From the IMG/VR virus record IMGVR_UViG_3300045120_000498, positions 1 through 64,000 of that record: a DNA stretch of 64,000 nt; one strand, 5' to 3'. The DNA comes from a virus. A model generated the notes under the pieces. The model had not been told where the DNA came from. It made no database searches and saw nothing but the letters and a program-made list of their open reading frames with translations. Shown here in pieces: positions 41,141 through 48,784 of the stretch. The stretch's first letter is position 1, and every line of letters starts with the position of its first letter. The translations under genes and the position numbers were made by a program.

Positions 41141-41330
41141 GATGCTGCGTGACGCCTCACCGCCTGCATAGCGGCTATCGCCCGTCTTCGACCACCGCCG
41201 CCCATTCCGAGCGAACGCGCCGCTCTCACCGTGTGCACCAGGTGAGCACATCGACGAAGGAACCTCCACGAGTCAGCCACTCGGACTGGCGGGGGTCGAA
41301 CCCACTCCCACGTCGCGCACCCAGAGAATA
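41113..41330 (-). ncRNA. Putative structured non-coding RNA, about 210 nt
   Basis: A complete phage promoter (operator plus TGC-TATTCT) at 41329-41346 fires into about 190 bases that have no RBS and no ORF I can support, ending at a 10-bp terminator hairpin. The 5' part contains GTGGG-TTCGACC-CCCGC, which looks exactly like a tRNA T-arm, then CGAGT-GGCTG-ACTCG (5-bp stem). No tRNA acceptor or anticodon arm is found around it. A short open frame from an internal ATG ends after eight codons. No known RNA family recognised. Confidence 0.5.
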
Positions 41331-41348
41331 GCACACTTTGTGTGTATC
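41322..41348 (-). promoter_or_regulatory. Palindromic promoter of non-coding region
   Basis: Minus strand GATACACACAAAGTGTGCTATTCTC, a near-consensus copy with extended -10 TGC-TATTCT. Unlike the others, no GGAAAGG or start codon follows. Confidence 0.75.
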
Positions 41349-41362
41349 GCGCCGGTTACGCG

Positions 41363-41398
41363 GCGGCCCCCGGCGACTGCGAGGAAACCGGGGGCCGC
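41363..41398 (-). terminator. Strong terminator hairpin
   Basis: GCGGCCCCCGG (41363-41373) pairs with CCGGGGGCCGC (41388-41398), an 11-bp stem with a 14-base loop, just after the stop at 41423. Confidence 0.75.
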
Positions 41399-41422
41399 AC
41401 ATGCGTCGTCGATGGGACGGTT

Positions 41423-41848
41423 CTAGGCCGGAGGCTGATCCGCAGGCGCGCCGCCCGCGCCGGGATCGGCCGGAGCAGCGCCGCCGCCCTGCGCGTCGGA
41501 CACCGCAGCCTGCATGTCCACTGCCGCCTGCGACAGCGACTCGGCCACGGCCGTGATCTTCTCGGCCGCCGCGCCCGTGTCGGGCGCGCTCCGCACCTCG
41601 TCCGCGAGCGTGCGAAGCTCCTCGACTACGGCCGTCTTCGCGTCCTCCACGACCGACTGGGTGGCCGCCTGAAGGTCCAGGATTGCCTGATCAAGGTCCG
41701 CCATCTTCCGCTCCATCCTCTCCGCCCATGCGGGCTGTTGCTCAGTGGCAGCCGCCGCAATCGTCTCCAGCGCCGTCGCGATCCGATCAAGCTCGCGCAC
41801 CGCGACGTGCTCCAGGAAGTGATGCTCTTGCCGCTCTCGCTCGTTCAT
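41423..41848 (-). CDS. Coiled-coil protein, 141 aa
   Basis: Almost entirely helical with heptad-like spacing (HFLEHVAVRELDRIATALE ... VVEELRTLADEV), ending in a Gly/Ala/Pro-rich acidic tail. Possibly a scaffold-like or structural accessory protein, but nothing else supports that. Last gene of the methyltransferase/SSB operon. Confidence 0.6.
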   Translation of the reverse strand: MNERERQEHHFLEHVAVRELDRIATALETIAAAATEQQPAWAERMERKMADLDQAILDLQAATQSVVEDAKTAVVEELRTLADEVRSAPDTGAAAEKITAVAESLSQAAVDMQAAVSDAQGGGAAPADPGAGGAPADQPPA

Positions 41849-41884
41849 CCCCGCGGAGCATAGGCCGAACCGTCCCTCCCTGCG

Positions 41885-43159
41885 TCAAGCGAACAGGCTC
41901 AACTGCTGGAGCCGCTTGGCCGCCAGCTTCAGGTAGTCCGCCTTCAACTCGACGCCCACCGCGTGCCGACCGAGACGCCGCGCCACCAGCGCCGTCGTGC
42001 CGCTCCCCAGGAACGGGTCGAGCACCACGCACGGCCGCACCGGATGCGCGTCGAGCGAGACGCGCGGCCGGTACACCTGCACCGGCGTCACCGTGCCGTC
42101 CGGCTCGTCCACCATCACCGTCTCGAACTCGCCGTTGCACGAGCAGGTCGGCGCCCACCCGACCGTCTCCGTCTCCGTGAACCGCTGGCCGTTGTTCCCA
42201 CCGCCGTAGATACCGGCCCGCTTCGCCTCGTCGTACCGGCCCGGCCGGTAGCGAGGATCAGCCGGGTCAAGCTCGAACCGCTCCACCGACCGCCGCTGCA
42301 CCTCGCGCGCCCACGGCGCGCCGCACACCCCGCAGCAGCCACGCTCCGACGTGCCCGCCTTCACGCACGGCTCCACGAGCTTCTGCGGGAACGTCGCGAA
42401 GTGCGCGCCCGGATAGTTCTCCGTCGGGATCGTCCACACCGACCGCAGGTTCCGACCCGAGCCGTCGAAGCTGCTGCGGCCGCCGCCGCCCCCGGCCTGC
42501 TCGGTGTCGTTCTGGAACGCCGCGCCGTTCACGTACCGCACGTCGCGGAAGTTCGCCGACCGGCCGAACCCCTCGCCCTGCTCGCGCACCGCCTCCGCGT
42601 CGAAGAAATAGCGGCTCGCCTTCGTCAGCAGGAACAGGTACTCGTGCGCCGTCGTCGGTCGGTCCGTCGCCGCCTCCGGCATCGGGTTCGGCTTGTGCCA
42701 GATCACGTCCCGGCGTAGCCACCAGCCGTCGTCCTGGAGCGCCAGCGCCACCCGCCACGGCGCGCCCACCATGTCCTTCACCTTCATCCGCGGCAGCCGC
42801 GGTCGCGTCGGCAGGGCAGCGGCACCGCGATTCCGCGCCTGCTTCGAGGCAGCATTGCTCGGCGCGTCCCGCGAATAGCCGCCGTCGCCGACGTAGCTGT
42901 CGCCCAGGTTCAGCCACACCGTGCCGTCCGCTCGCAACACCCGCCGCACCTCGCGGAACACGTCCACCAGCGCCTCGACGAACTCGGTCGGCGTCGCCTC
43001 CAGGCCGATCTGCCCCGGCTCGCCGTAGTCGCGCAGGCCGAGATACGGCGGACTCGTCACCACGCAGTGCACCGACCCCGCGGGAAGCTCTCGCAACACC
43101 TCCCGCGCCTCGCCGTGGTAGAGACGGACATCGCCGTCATCCAACCACGGCGGCCTCAC
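41885..43159 (-). CDS. DNA methyltransferase (N4/N6, beta-type order), 424 aa
   Basis: Catalytic motif IV TSPPYLGL near residue 35 precedes the target-recognition region, and the AdoMet motif DPFLGSGTTALVARR is near residue 385, the order of beta-class enzymes (N4-cytosine or N6-adenine). Middle residues include CGVCGAPW and CSC, a possible zinc site. No cognate endonuclease is beside it, so it is a solitary phage methylase, probably protecting against restriction. GTG 43159 overlaps the upstream stop. Carries two GTGTTGCGAG copies 159 bases apart. Confidence 0.85.
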   Translation of the reverse strand: MRPPWLDDGDVRLYHGEAREVLRELPAGSVHCVVTSPPYLGLRDYGEPGQIGLEATPTEFVEALVDVFREVRRVLRADGTVWLNLGDSYVGDGGYSRDAPSNAASKQARNRGAAALPTRPRLPRMKVKDMVGAPWRVALALQDDGWWLRRDVIWHKPNPMPEAATDRPTTAHEYLFLLTKASRYFFDAEAVREQGEGFGRSANFRDVRYVNGAAFQNDTEQAGGGGGRSSFDGSGRNLRSVWTIPTENYPGAHFATFPQKLVEPCVKAGTSERGCCGVCGAPWAREVQRRSVERFELDPADPRYRPGRYDEAKRAGIYGGGNNGQRFTETETVGWAPTCSCNGEFETVMVDEPDGTVTPVQVYRPRVSLDAHPVRPCVVLDPFLGSGTTALVARRLGRHAVGVELKADYLKLAAKRLQQLSLFA

Positions 43160-43503
43160 GTCTCGGCGGCCTCCATCAGCCGCACCGCGTCGCCGGTCAC
43201 GCTCACGACAAGCTGATCGCCCAGCACCCGCGCCGACACCTCTCCTACCCGCTGGCCGTTGCGCACGAGCACCATTCTGCCGAACAGCGAGTTGTCGCGC
43301 CGCACCGCAAACCCGTTCCCCTGCCGCGGGATCGCGGACGCCTCGATGGCGTCGATGGCGTCCAGCAGCGCACGCCGCTCGCGCTTGTCCCACTGCACGT
43401 CGTCAGGCACCTCGGCCGCGTCGATCCGCTCCGTCAGGTAGTCCACCCGGCGGCGGAGAATCGCCGCCGTCCGCTTCGGGCCGATGCTCGCGTCCTTCGC
43501 CAT
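43156..43503 (-). CDS. Hypothetical protein, 115 aa
   Basis: N-terminal helical, C-terminal beta-rich (VRRDNSLFGRMVLVRNGQRV). ATG 43503. It directly precedes and overlaps the methyltransferase gene. Not recognised. Confidence 0.55.
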   Translation of the reverse strand: MAKDASIGPKRTAAILRRRVDYLTERIDAAEVPDDVQWDKRERRALLDAIDAIEASAIPRQGNGFAVRRDNSLFGRMVLVRNGQRVGEVSARVLGDQLVVSVTGDAVRLMEAAET

Positions 43504-43504
43504 C

Positions 43505-43717
43505 TCACCCGCCCGATCCGTCGTAGGACTCGACCGACGCCACGTGCGCGGGCGCGATGAACACCGTGCCGGACGCCAGCCCGCGGGCGCGGTACTTCGG
43601 GAACTCGATCAGCGCCACGTCGTAGTCGGCCGAGTTCAGCGTCTCGGCCACCTCGTCAGCCAGGCCGTCCAGCAGCACAGCCTCAGCGATTCCAGCCAGC
43701 CTGACTCGCGTTGCCAT
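43505..43717 (-). CDS. Small hypothetical protein, 70 aa
   Basis: Alpha/beta with no motif. ATG 43717 is preceded by GGAAAGG, but no clear stem-loop. Not recognised. Confidence 0.5.
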   Translation of the reverse strand: MATRVRLAGIAEAVLLDGLADEVAETLNSADYDVALIEFPKYRARGLASGTVFIAPAHVASVESYDGSGG

Positions 43718-43839
43718 CAGCGCCGTGTCCTTTCCGCGCGGGCCTTCTGCTTCGCCTTCGCGCACTGCCGTGCACCGTACCCGAACAGGGCCAGGATCAC
43801 GAGCGCGTTGAAGGTCGCGTTCGCGAGAATCCCGATCAC
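43717..43839 (-). CDS. Tiny membrane protein, 40 aa
   Basis: One transmembrane helix (ILANATFNALVILALFGYG) followed by a Lys/Arg-rich cytoplasmic tail. GTG 43839 overlaps the preceding stop and its own stop overlaps the next start, so it is a real small gene. Confidence 0.6.
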   Translation of the reverse strand: MIGILANATFNALVILALFGYGARQCAKAKQKARAERTRR

Positions 43840-44045
43840 GTCTCCACCTCGATCAGGTCGGTCGTCCGCAGCGTGCAGGAACCCCAGCCGACGCCCAGCT
43901 TCACGCCCCACCCGCCGGGCCAGCCGAAGTGCTCGTCGTGCTCGCCCTCGACCACCTCGCGCAGCCGGTGAAACGCCGTGCCGTCCGGCATCCGCGCCTT
44001 CATGCCGACCGTCGCGCAGACGGCCGGGATCGTTTCCGTCGCCAT
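43836..44045 (-). CDS. Small hypothetical protein, 69 aa
   Basis: Gly/Trp-rich beta protein (HFGWPGGWGVKLGVGWGSC). ATG 44045 overlaps the upstream stop (TGATG). Confidence 0.5.
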   Translation of the reverse strand: MATETIPAVCATVGMKARMPDGTAFHRLREVVEGEHDEHFGWPGGWGVKLGVGWGSCTLRTTDLIEVET

Positions 44046-44308
44046 CAGACCAGCCCGCCGACTGTCTCGATCCGCCAGGCCAGCGCGTAGGCGTACAACG
44101 CCGCCTGCCCCGCGCTGTAGAACTGCACCACGTTCTCGGTCTGCGGCGCCGATACCTCGTAGACCGTGTTGCCGTGATCGGCCACCGACACGCCGCCGAT
44201 CACGACGTGCACGTCCACGCTCTCGATGGAGACGTGCATCGACGCCTTGACGGCCTCCAGCGCGTCCGCTAGCGCGTCGATCTGCTCGTTGTCCATCGTC
44301 ATCCTCAC
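44045..44308 (-). CDS. Hypothetical protein, 87 aa
   Basis: Alpha/beta with no recognised motif. Start either GTG 44308, which overlaps the previous stop (GTGA), or ATG 44302. Mid-operon. Confidence 0.5.
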   Translation of the reverse strand: MRMTMDNEQIDALADALEAVKASMHVSIESVDVHVVIGGVSVADHGNTVYEVSAPQTENVVQFYSAGQAALYAYALAWRIETVGGLV

Positions 44309-44535
44309 GACCGCCCCGCATCGCTCGGGCGGAAGTCGTCCGGATGCTCGTCCGCGTCCTCGTTGACCGCGGCCCACATCGCGCGCTCCGACGCCTTGTC
44401 CTCGTCCTCGGCCATCTTCTTCTCGCTCCAGGCCCGCTCCGACGGACGACGCAGGAACGCCCTTGCCGCGTCCTCAGCCCGCTTCAGCGCCACGCCGCGA
44501 TACGCAATCGCGCGCTCGATCTTTTCACGGTTCAT
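44305..44535 (-). CDS. Small charged helical protein, 76 aa
   Basis: Helical, with ALKRAEDAARAFLRRPSERA and an acidic tail. ATG 44535 after GGAAAGG and a stem-loop; first gene of its operon. Confidence 0.55.
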   Translation of the reverse strand: MNREKIERAIAYRGVALKRAEDAARAFLRRPSERAWSEKKMAEDEDKASERAMWAAVNEDADEHPDDFRPSDAGRS

Positions 44536-44547
44536 GCCGTCTCCTTT

Positions 44548-44597
44548 CCGCGAGCACCGCTCGCACGTCGAACAATAGCACCCATCGTGTGTATCAG
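44548..44597 (-). promoter_or_regulatory. Palindromic promoter plus stem-loop leader
   Basis: Minus strand: GATACACACGATGGGTGCTATTGTT (extended -10 TGC-TATTGT), stem GCGAGC-GGT-GCTCGC (44564-44550), RBS GGAAAGG, start 44535. The stem sequence differs from the usual GCGGGG/CCCCGC, so pairing rather than sequence is conserved. Confidence 0.7.
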
Positions 44598-44845
44598 CGA
44601 GTCGGGGTCGCCTTCCGCACGAACCGCATGTCCAGGCACACCTCCCGCGTCCCGCCCTCCGGCGGGTCGTACTGCACCCGCCACAACGCAGAGCCGTCAC
44701 GCGGCGGCGGAGGCGCCGCCACGGCCACGAACGACCACACCGGCGCCAGCGGCACGAACACCGAGTGCCGCGTCGGCGGCAGCCGATCCTCCAGCAGCAC
44801 CTCCCGCGGCACGAACCACACCGTGATCCGGTAGGCACGCGCCAT
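44594..44845 (-). CDS. Small hypothetical protein, 83 aa
   Basis: Beta-rich N terminus (AYRITVWFVPREVLL) and a Pro-rich middle. ATG 44845. Last gene of its operon; not recognised. Confidence 0.5.
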   Translation of the reverse strand: MARAYRITVWFVPREVLLEDRLPPTRHSVFVPLAPVWSFVAVAAPPPPRDGSALWRVQYDPPEGGTREVCLDMRFVRKATPTR

Positions 44846-44854
44846 CCGGGGAGC

Positions 44855-45193
44855 CTACTCGTCCGGGTTCAGGCTCGGCGTGACGCTCATCGAGCCGCCC
44901 ACGTGCAGCGAGTACGTCGCACCGCCGAACGGGCCGTTCGGCCACCCCGCATCGCGCGCCGCGACGAACTCGGCCTCCGATATCGCCGTCAGCACGCCCG
45001 GCGCGAGCGCGCCCAGCGCCATGTCCTCGCCCGCCGAGAACACGTGCATCAGCACGTAGCCCCCCGTCTTCAGGTCGTTCGCGTGCTGGCGCTCCAGCGG
45101 GTCCGAAACCTGCTCCGGATCGACCACCTCGTAGTAGACCCGGCCGTGCCCCTCGATGTCGCGGTAGCCGAACCGCATGTTCTCGTCAGCCAT
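44855..45193 (-). CDS. Hypothetical protein, 112 aa
   Basis: Contains HGRVYYEVVDPEQVSDPLER and GGYVLMHVFSAGED, alpha/beta. ATG 45193 overlaps the gene upstream by eight bases. Not recognised. Confidence 0.5.
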   Translation of the reverse strand: MADENMRFGYRDIEGHGRVYYEVVDPEQVSDPLERQHANDLKTGGYVLMHVFSAGEDMALGALAPGVLTAISEAEFVAARDAGWPNGPFGGATYSLHVGGSMSVTPSLNPDE

Positions 45194-45362
45194 CGTCCAC
45201 CTCGTTGAAGATGTCGCCGGATTCCTCCGTCGCGCAGTCCAGCCACGCCACGAACTTCCGGTCGCGCGTCACCGAGATGTTGCCAGTCCGGTTCCCGGTC
45301 AACTCGTCGTCCGGCCGCAGCCGCCCGTCCGCCACCATCTGAAGCAGGTCGCTCACCGTCAC
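45186..45362 (-). CDS. Small protein, paralogue of 56291-56521, 58 aa
   Basis: The pattern VSDLLQMVADGRLRPDDELTG then GNISV, FVAWLD matches the neighbouring-region protein at 56291-56521 (IGELVEVLADERLRPGDVV ... GNLVV, YVGWID). Probably a small fold of the type found in phage and plasmid accessory proteins. GTG 45362 overlaps the upstream stop (GTGA) and has GGAG before it. Confidence 0.6.
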   Translation of the reverse strand: MTVSDLLQMVADGRLRPDDELTGNRTGNISVTRDRKFVAWLDCATEESGDIFNEVDDG

Positions 45363-45799
45363 CACGTTCTCCGATCCGGGAGCCGCCGCACCCACCGATT
45401 CCAGGCCCGTTGCCACGACGGATGTAGGTAGCCACGCAGCCACGGCCTCCGCCGCCGGGCCTCGTTCAGCCACACCGGCTCCGGCTGCTCAACCGGGCCG
45501 CCGAAGCCCTTCTCCAGCAGCGACTTCGGCATCGGCTTCGACTTCGGCATCGGCTTCGCAGGCGCCCGCGGAACCCCCGCGTACGGATTGAGCGCCATCT
45601 GCGTCTGCCACGCCGTCAGCCGCTTGCGCTCGCGCACCGCCACCCGCCACCGCACCAGCGCCACCGTACCGTCGAAGCACAGCGCGCCGACCACCAGCAG
45701 CAGACACGCCGCCGCCACCAGGCAGTACCACGCGCCGACCAGCATCAGCCGCATCACCGGGAACATCGCGACCAGCACGATGAACGCCAGGAAGATCAT
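45359..45799 (-). CDS. Membrane protein, 146 aa
   Basis: Two N-terminal hydrophobic segments (IFLAFIVLVAMFPVMRLML and YCLVAAACLLLVVGALCF) followed by a long basic, Pro/Lys/Arg-rich cytoplasmic part. Function unknown. ATG 45799 overlaps the preceding stop (ATGA). Confidence 0.65.
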   Translation of the reverse strand: MIFLAFIVLVAMFPVMRLMLVGAWYCLVAAACLLLVVGALCFDGTVALVRWRVAVRERKRLTAWQTQMALNPYAGVPRAPAKPMPKSKPMPKSLLEKGFGGPVEQPEPVWLNEARRRRPWLRGYLHPSWQRAWNRWVRRLPDRRTW

Positions 45800-45972
45800 G
45801 GCTCGCACCGCCCCCGATGCGTCGGCAACGCCCGCCCAGCGATCAGCGCCCCGCACACCACGCACCAGCGCGGCCGCGGCGCCGAAGCGTCCGTGTGCAC
45901 CTCCATCGCCACCACGAACCCCGGCGGATCAGACGACACCACGACGCCATCCAGCACCTTCGTCGGCTCCAT
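45796..45972 (-). CDS. Small C2H2-type zinc protein, 58 aa
   Basis: The C terminus CVVCGALIAGRALPTHRGRC is a compact zinc-finger pattern. ATG 45972. Mid-operon, directly after the exported nuclease gene. Confidence 0.55.
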   Translation of the reverse strand: MEPTKVLDGVVVSSDPPGFVVAMEVHTDASAPRPRWCVVCGALIAGRALPTHRGRCEP

Positions 45973-45982
45973 GTCCCGCTCC

Positions 45983-46855
45983 TTACCGCTCTGTGCCCTT
46001 CGGCCCAGTGCTCCATGCCCGCGTCGGGTGATACGTCGCCTGCGGGCAGTGCCCCCACGCGCCCATCCCCGCCGCACGCGCTTTCCGCGCCGACCTGTCC
46101 AGCGTCGCCGCATACCGGCCACGGTCACCGCCGAAGAAGTACGGCGCCGCCGCCCCGTCCAGCACCAGCCGGTGCTGCACCAGCCTGCCGCCCACCGACA
46201 CGTACCGCAGCAGCCTGCCGAACCGATCCACCTTGTCCAGCTTCGGGTCGATGCTCACGACCACCCGCTTGCCCAGCACCAGCCGCCGAAGCTCATCCCG
46301 AGCCGCCAGCCCGAAGCACTCGCCCGGCCGAAGCTCCGGCGTGTCGATCTGCACCAGCCGGATCGTCCGCACCTTGCCGTCCCGGAACCGCGCCTTCAGC
46401 GTGTCGCCGTCGTACGCCGACACGACCGTCACCTTCGCGCTCGTGCCAGCAGACCGGCCCACCGTCCGCCACCGCGCCTTCGCGATCCCGTCGATCCGCA
46501 GCGCCCGCCCCGGCCGGTACGTCAGGTCAACGTCCCGGCCAGCCACGAACGGCCCGCGATCCTGCACCGGCACGACCACGCACCGCGAGCGGACGCAGAC
46601 CTGAATCCGCGTCCCGCACTTCAGCGACTTGTGCGCGACCGCCCACGTCCTCGTGGTCACCCGCCTGCCGTTGCACGCCATCCCGCCGCAAGGCTCCCCA
46701 GCAGCCCCGCACGGCCCGTACGTGCTCGCGATGGTCGTATGCCACGGCCCGGCCGCGTGCGCGTGAGGCGGCCAGATGATGCACATGGCGACCGTCAGCG
46801 GCAGCGCCAGCGCCAGCCGCCGCCCGAGCCGTTGCCAGCGTTCCCTCGGCGTCAT
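45983..46855 (-). CDS. Exported RlpA-like/staphylococcal-nuclease fusion, 290 aa
   Basis: The signal peptide ends near IWPPHAHA|AG. About residues 38-130 form a double-psi beta-barrel of RlpA/expansin type (ASTYGPCG ... RRVTTRTWAVAHKSLKCGT ... VQDRGPFVAGRDVDL). About residues 140-265 are an SNase/thermonuclease domain (VVSAYDGDTLKARFR, LVQIDTPELRPGECFG, DRFGRLLRYV). The barrel suggests peptidoglycan binding, the second domain Ca-dependent nucleic-acid cleavage outside the cell. Six or more Cys could form disulfides. ATG 46855 overlaps the upstream stop with GGAGG upstream. Inferred: cell-wall-tethered nuclease, possibly for exclusion of competing DNA or nucleotide scavenging. Confidence 0.8.
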   Translation of the reverse strand: MTPRERWQRLGRRLALALPLTVAMCIIWPPHAHAAGPWHTTIASTYGPCGAAGEPCGGMACNGRRVTTRTWAVAHKSLKCGTRIQVCVRSRCVVVPVQDRGPFVAGRDVDLTYRPGRALRIDGIAKARWRTVGRSAGTSAKVTVVSAYDGDTLKARFRDGKVRTIRLVQIDTPELRPGECFGLAARDELRRLVLGKRVVVSIDPKLDKVDRFGRLLRYVSVGGRLVQHRLVLDGAAAPYFFGGDRGRYAATLDRSARKARAAGMGAWGHCPQATYHPTRAWSTGPKGTER

Positions 46856-47469
46856 CACAGGCCCGCCTCCTTTTCGTCCCGCGTGAGCACCGCATCCAGT
46901 GCTCGCAACACGCGCTTCAGGCCGCCCTTCAGCGCCGCGTCGCGCCACAGGCCGACGCCGCCGAGCACCGTCTTCAGGCTCGCCTGCACCGCCCGCATCT
47001 CCTCGTGCAGCCGGTCGGCGCGCGGATTCGGGATGTACCGCTCGGTCGGGCCGAACGCCTCGTCGATGGCCTCCATGTCCTCGTCGTCCGGCCGCACCAG
47101 CGGCCCGCGCGCGTCCTCGCGCAGGCGAGCCTCGTCCAACTGCCGCCGCAAGGCCGACAACTCGTCGTCCACGCCCAACTCCGGCCGGTTGTTCAGCAGG
47201 TGCAGCAGCGTCGCCTGCGCCTCGACCAGGTTCAGCGCCGCCTCCAGCGCCATCTCGCCCGCCGTGTACCGATCCGTCGCCACGTGCAGGTCGCGCGACA
47301 ACTGCGCGATGCGATCAGCGGCGTCTTCGGCTAGCCCTGCCCCAATCGGATCGCCTTCCTGCACCCAACTCCACGCTGCATCGCGAAGCTCCTTCTGGAT
47401 GCCGTCGTCGCTCACGCGCACGGCCTCAACCGGCACGTCCAGATTCTCGTCCACAGGCCCCTGAGCCAT
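46855..47469 (-). CDS. Hypothetical helical protein, 204 aa
   Basis: Long coiled-coil-like middle (about residues 45-120, AEDAADRIAQLSRDLHVATD), acidic segment RPDDEDMEAIDEAFG, and a C-terminal amphipathic helix. Start 47469 follows GGAAAGG and a G/C stem-loop immediately downstream of ssb. Contains a GTGTTGCGAG copy. Confidence 0.6.
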   Translation of the reverse strand: MAQGPVDENLDVPVEAVRVSDDGIQKELRDAAWSWVQEGDPIGAGLAEDAADRIAQLSRDLHVATDRYTAGEMALEAALNLVEAQATLLHLLNNRPELGVDDELSALRRQLDEARLREDARGPLVRPDDEDMEAIDEAFGPTERYIPNPRADRLHEEMRAVQASLKTVLGGVGLWRDAALKGGLKRVLRALDAVLTRDEKEAGL

Positions 47470-47477
47470 CAGGACTC

Positions 47478-47501
47478 CTTTCCGCCCCCGCAATCGGGGG
47501 C
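47478..47501 (-). promoter_or_regulatory. Intercistronic stem-loop plus RBS
   Basis: Minus strand GCCCCCG-ATTG-CGGGGGC (47501-47484) followed by GGAAAGGAG for the start at 47469. It lies 11 bases after the ssb stop codon, so it may attenuate or protect the 3' end of the ssb message as well. Confidence 0.6.
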
Positions 47502-47511
47502 ATCACGCCCC

Positions 47512-47988
47512 TCAGAAGGGGATGTCGTCGTCGATCCCGCCCGGCGTACCAGGCGCGCCCGCGTCCCACGGGCCGCCCGGCGCGTCCGGCCGCCGCCCAG
47601 GCGTCGCCACCTCGTGCGGCACCGGCTCGTTCGAGCCGCCGTCCGAGCGCCGTCGCTCGCACGGGATCGCCTTGTCCGCGATCACGTCCAGCGTCGAACG
47701 CCGAGTGCCGTCCGGCGCGTCCCACTGACGGAACCGTAGCTTGCCCTGCACCGCCACCATCGTGCCCTTCGACGAGTTCCGGGCCAGCCACTCGCCCAGC
47801 TTCCCGAACATCGAGCAGTTCACGAACACCGGCCGGTCGATCCACTGATCGGTTTCGCGATCCTTCACCTGCTCGTTCACCGCGATCCCGAAGTCGCACA
47901 CCGACAGCCCGCTCGGCAGCACCTTCAGTTCAGGGTCGCGCGTCATGTTGCCCATCAGGCACACGACGTTCACTGCGAATGCGCTCAA
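47512..47988 (-). CDS. ssb: Single-stranded DNA-binding protein, 158 aa
   Basis: OB-fold: VCLMGNMTRDPELKVLPSGLS near the N terminus, KFGE-type region WLARNSSKGTMVAVQGKLRF in the middle, and the classic acidic C-terminal tail ending DDDIPF, which recruits replication partners. The disordered Pro/Gly linker is typical of actinobacterial SSBs. TTG 47988 has GAGGG seven bases upstream; GTG 47973 is a possible alternative. Driven by its own palindromic promoter. Confidence 0.9.
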   Translation of the reverse strand: MSAFAVNVVCLMGNMTRDPELKVLPSGLSVCDFGIAVNEQVKDRETDQWIDRPVFVNCSMFGKLGEWLARNSSKGTMVAVQGKLRFRQWDAPDGTRRSTLDVIADKAIPCERRRSDGGSNEPVPHEVATPGRRPDAPGGPWDAGAPGTPGGIDDDIPF

Positions 47989-48009
47989 CTACCAGCCCTC
48001 GGTCTAGGG

Positions 48010-48042
48010 TGTCTCGACACTAGCACACACCGTGTGCATTCA
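48010..48042 (-). promoter_or_regulatory. Palindromic promoter of ssb
   Basis: Minus strand AATGCACACGGTGTGTGCTAGTGTC; extended -10 TGC-TAGTGT. No GGAAAGG stem-loop here; a short GTGTC-GA-GACAC repeat overlaps the -10. Confidence 0.7.
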
Positions 48043-48774
48043 GCCCAGCAGGCTCATCTGATGCTCGGGGTCGGCCCACACGACCTCCGCCGCCATCCGC
48101 CCCATCGAGTCGCGCGAGCCGCGCAGGTGCCGGAACGGCAGCCAGTCCGCCCCGTCCTGCTCGCACACGATCCGCTGGCCCGGCAGCGACCGGCACCACG
48201 CGCCCAACTCGGCGTAGTCCAGCGACGCCGCGCCGCACCCCTTCGCGTACCCCGCGCCCTGCGGCCGGATGTTCCCATTGGGCGACCGCTCGCCGATCAT
48301 GTACGGCGGGTCCACGAACCACGTCGCCTCCGTGCCCTGCGGGACGCACCAGCGCGCCTCGTGGTAGTCGCCGAGCACGACTTCGACCTTCGCCTTCACC
48401 GCCTCCAGCAGCGGCCCCATCTGCCGCAGCATCCCGCGGAAGTAGCTCGCCTGCCGCGCCGTCACCGTCATCGACTTGCACGACGCGATGGCATTCGACG
48501 CCGCGCTGGTCATCACCAGGAAGTCGGTCGTCGTCTCGCCCTCAACCGGGTCAGGGAACGCCCGCAGGTCGTCGGCGCTCATCTGGAGCAGCCGCAGCCA
48601 CGTGTGCACGACCCGCGGGTCCTTCTCGATCAGCACCACGCGCCGCACCGCCCGGCTCCGCACGTGCCGCATCGAGTACGCCGCCGCCCCGGCGAACGGC
48701 TCGATGATCGTGTCGTACGACGGCGGCGGGTACAGGCCCGCCAACCGTCGTTTCGAGCCGTAGTAGTAGAACAC
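48040..48774 (-). CDS. DNA adenine methyltransferase (D12/Dam class), 244 aa
   Basis: YYYGSKRRLAGL and EPFAGAAAYSMRHV (FxGxG-type AdoMet motif, about 27-33) open the fold, and DPPYMIGE near residue 157 is the catalytic DPPY of N6-adenine methylases (alpha order, D12 class). No endonuclease neighbour. Likely marks phage DNA against host restriction. Start GTG 48774, 11 bases after the previous stop. Confidence 0.85.
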   Translation of the reverse strand: MFYYYGSKRRLAGLYPPPSYDTIIEPFAGAAAYSMRHVRSRAVRRVVLIEKDPRVVHTWLRLLQMSADDLRAFPDPVEGETTTDFLVMTSAASNAIASCKSMTVTARQASYFRGMLRQMGPLLEAVKAKVEVVLGDYHEARWCVPQGTEATWFVDPPYMIGERSPNGNIRPQGAGYAKGCGAASLDYAELGAWCRSLPGQRIVCEQDGADWLPFRHLRGSRDSMGRMAAEVVWADPEHQMSLLG

Positions 48775-48784
48775 CGGAGAGAGC

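Noticed and set aside
41280-41310. tRNA gene suggested by a T-arm-like GTGGG-TTCGACC-CCCGC
   Set aside because: No acceptor, D or anticodon arm can be built around it in either direction; it lies only about 25 bases from a transcription start. Kept as part of a putative ncRNA.
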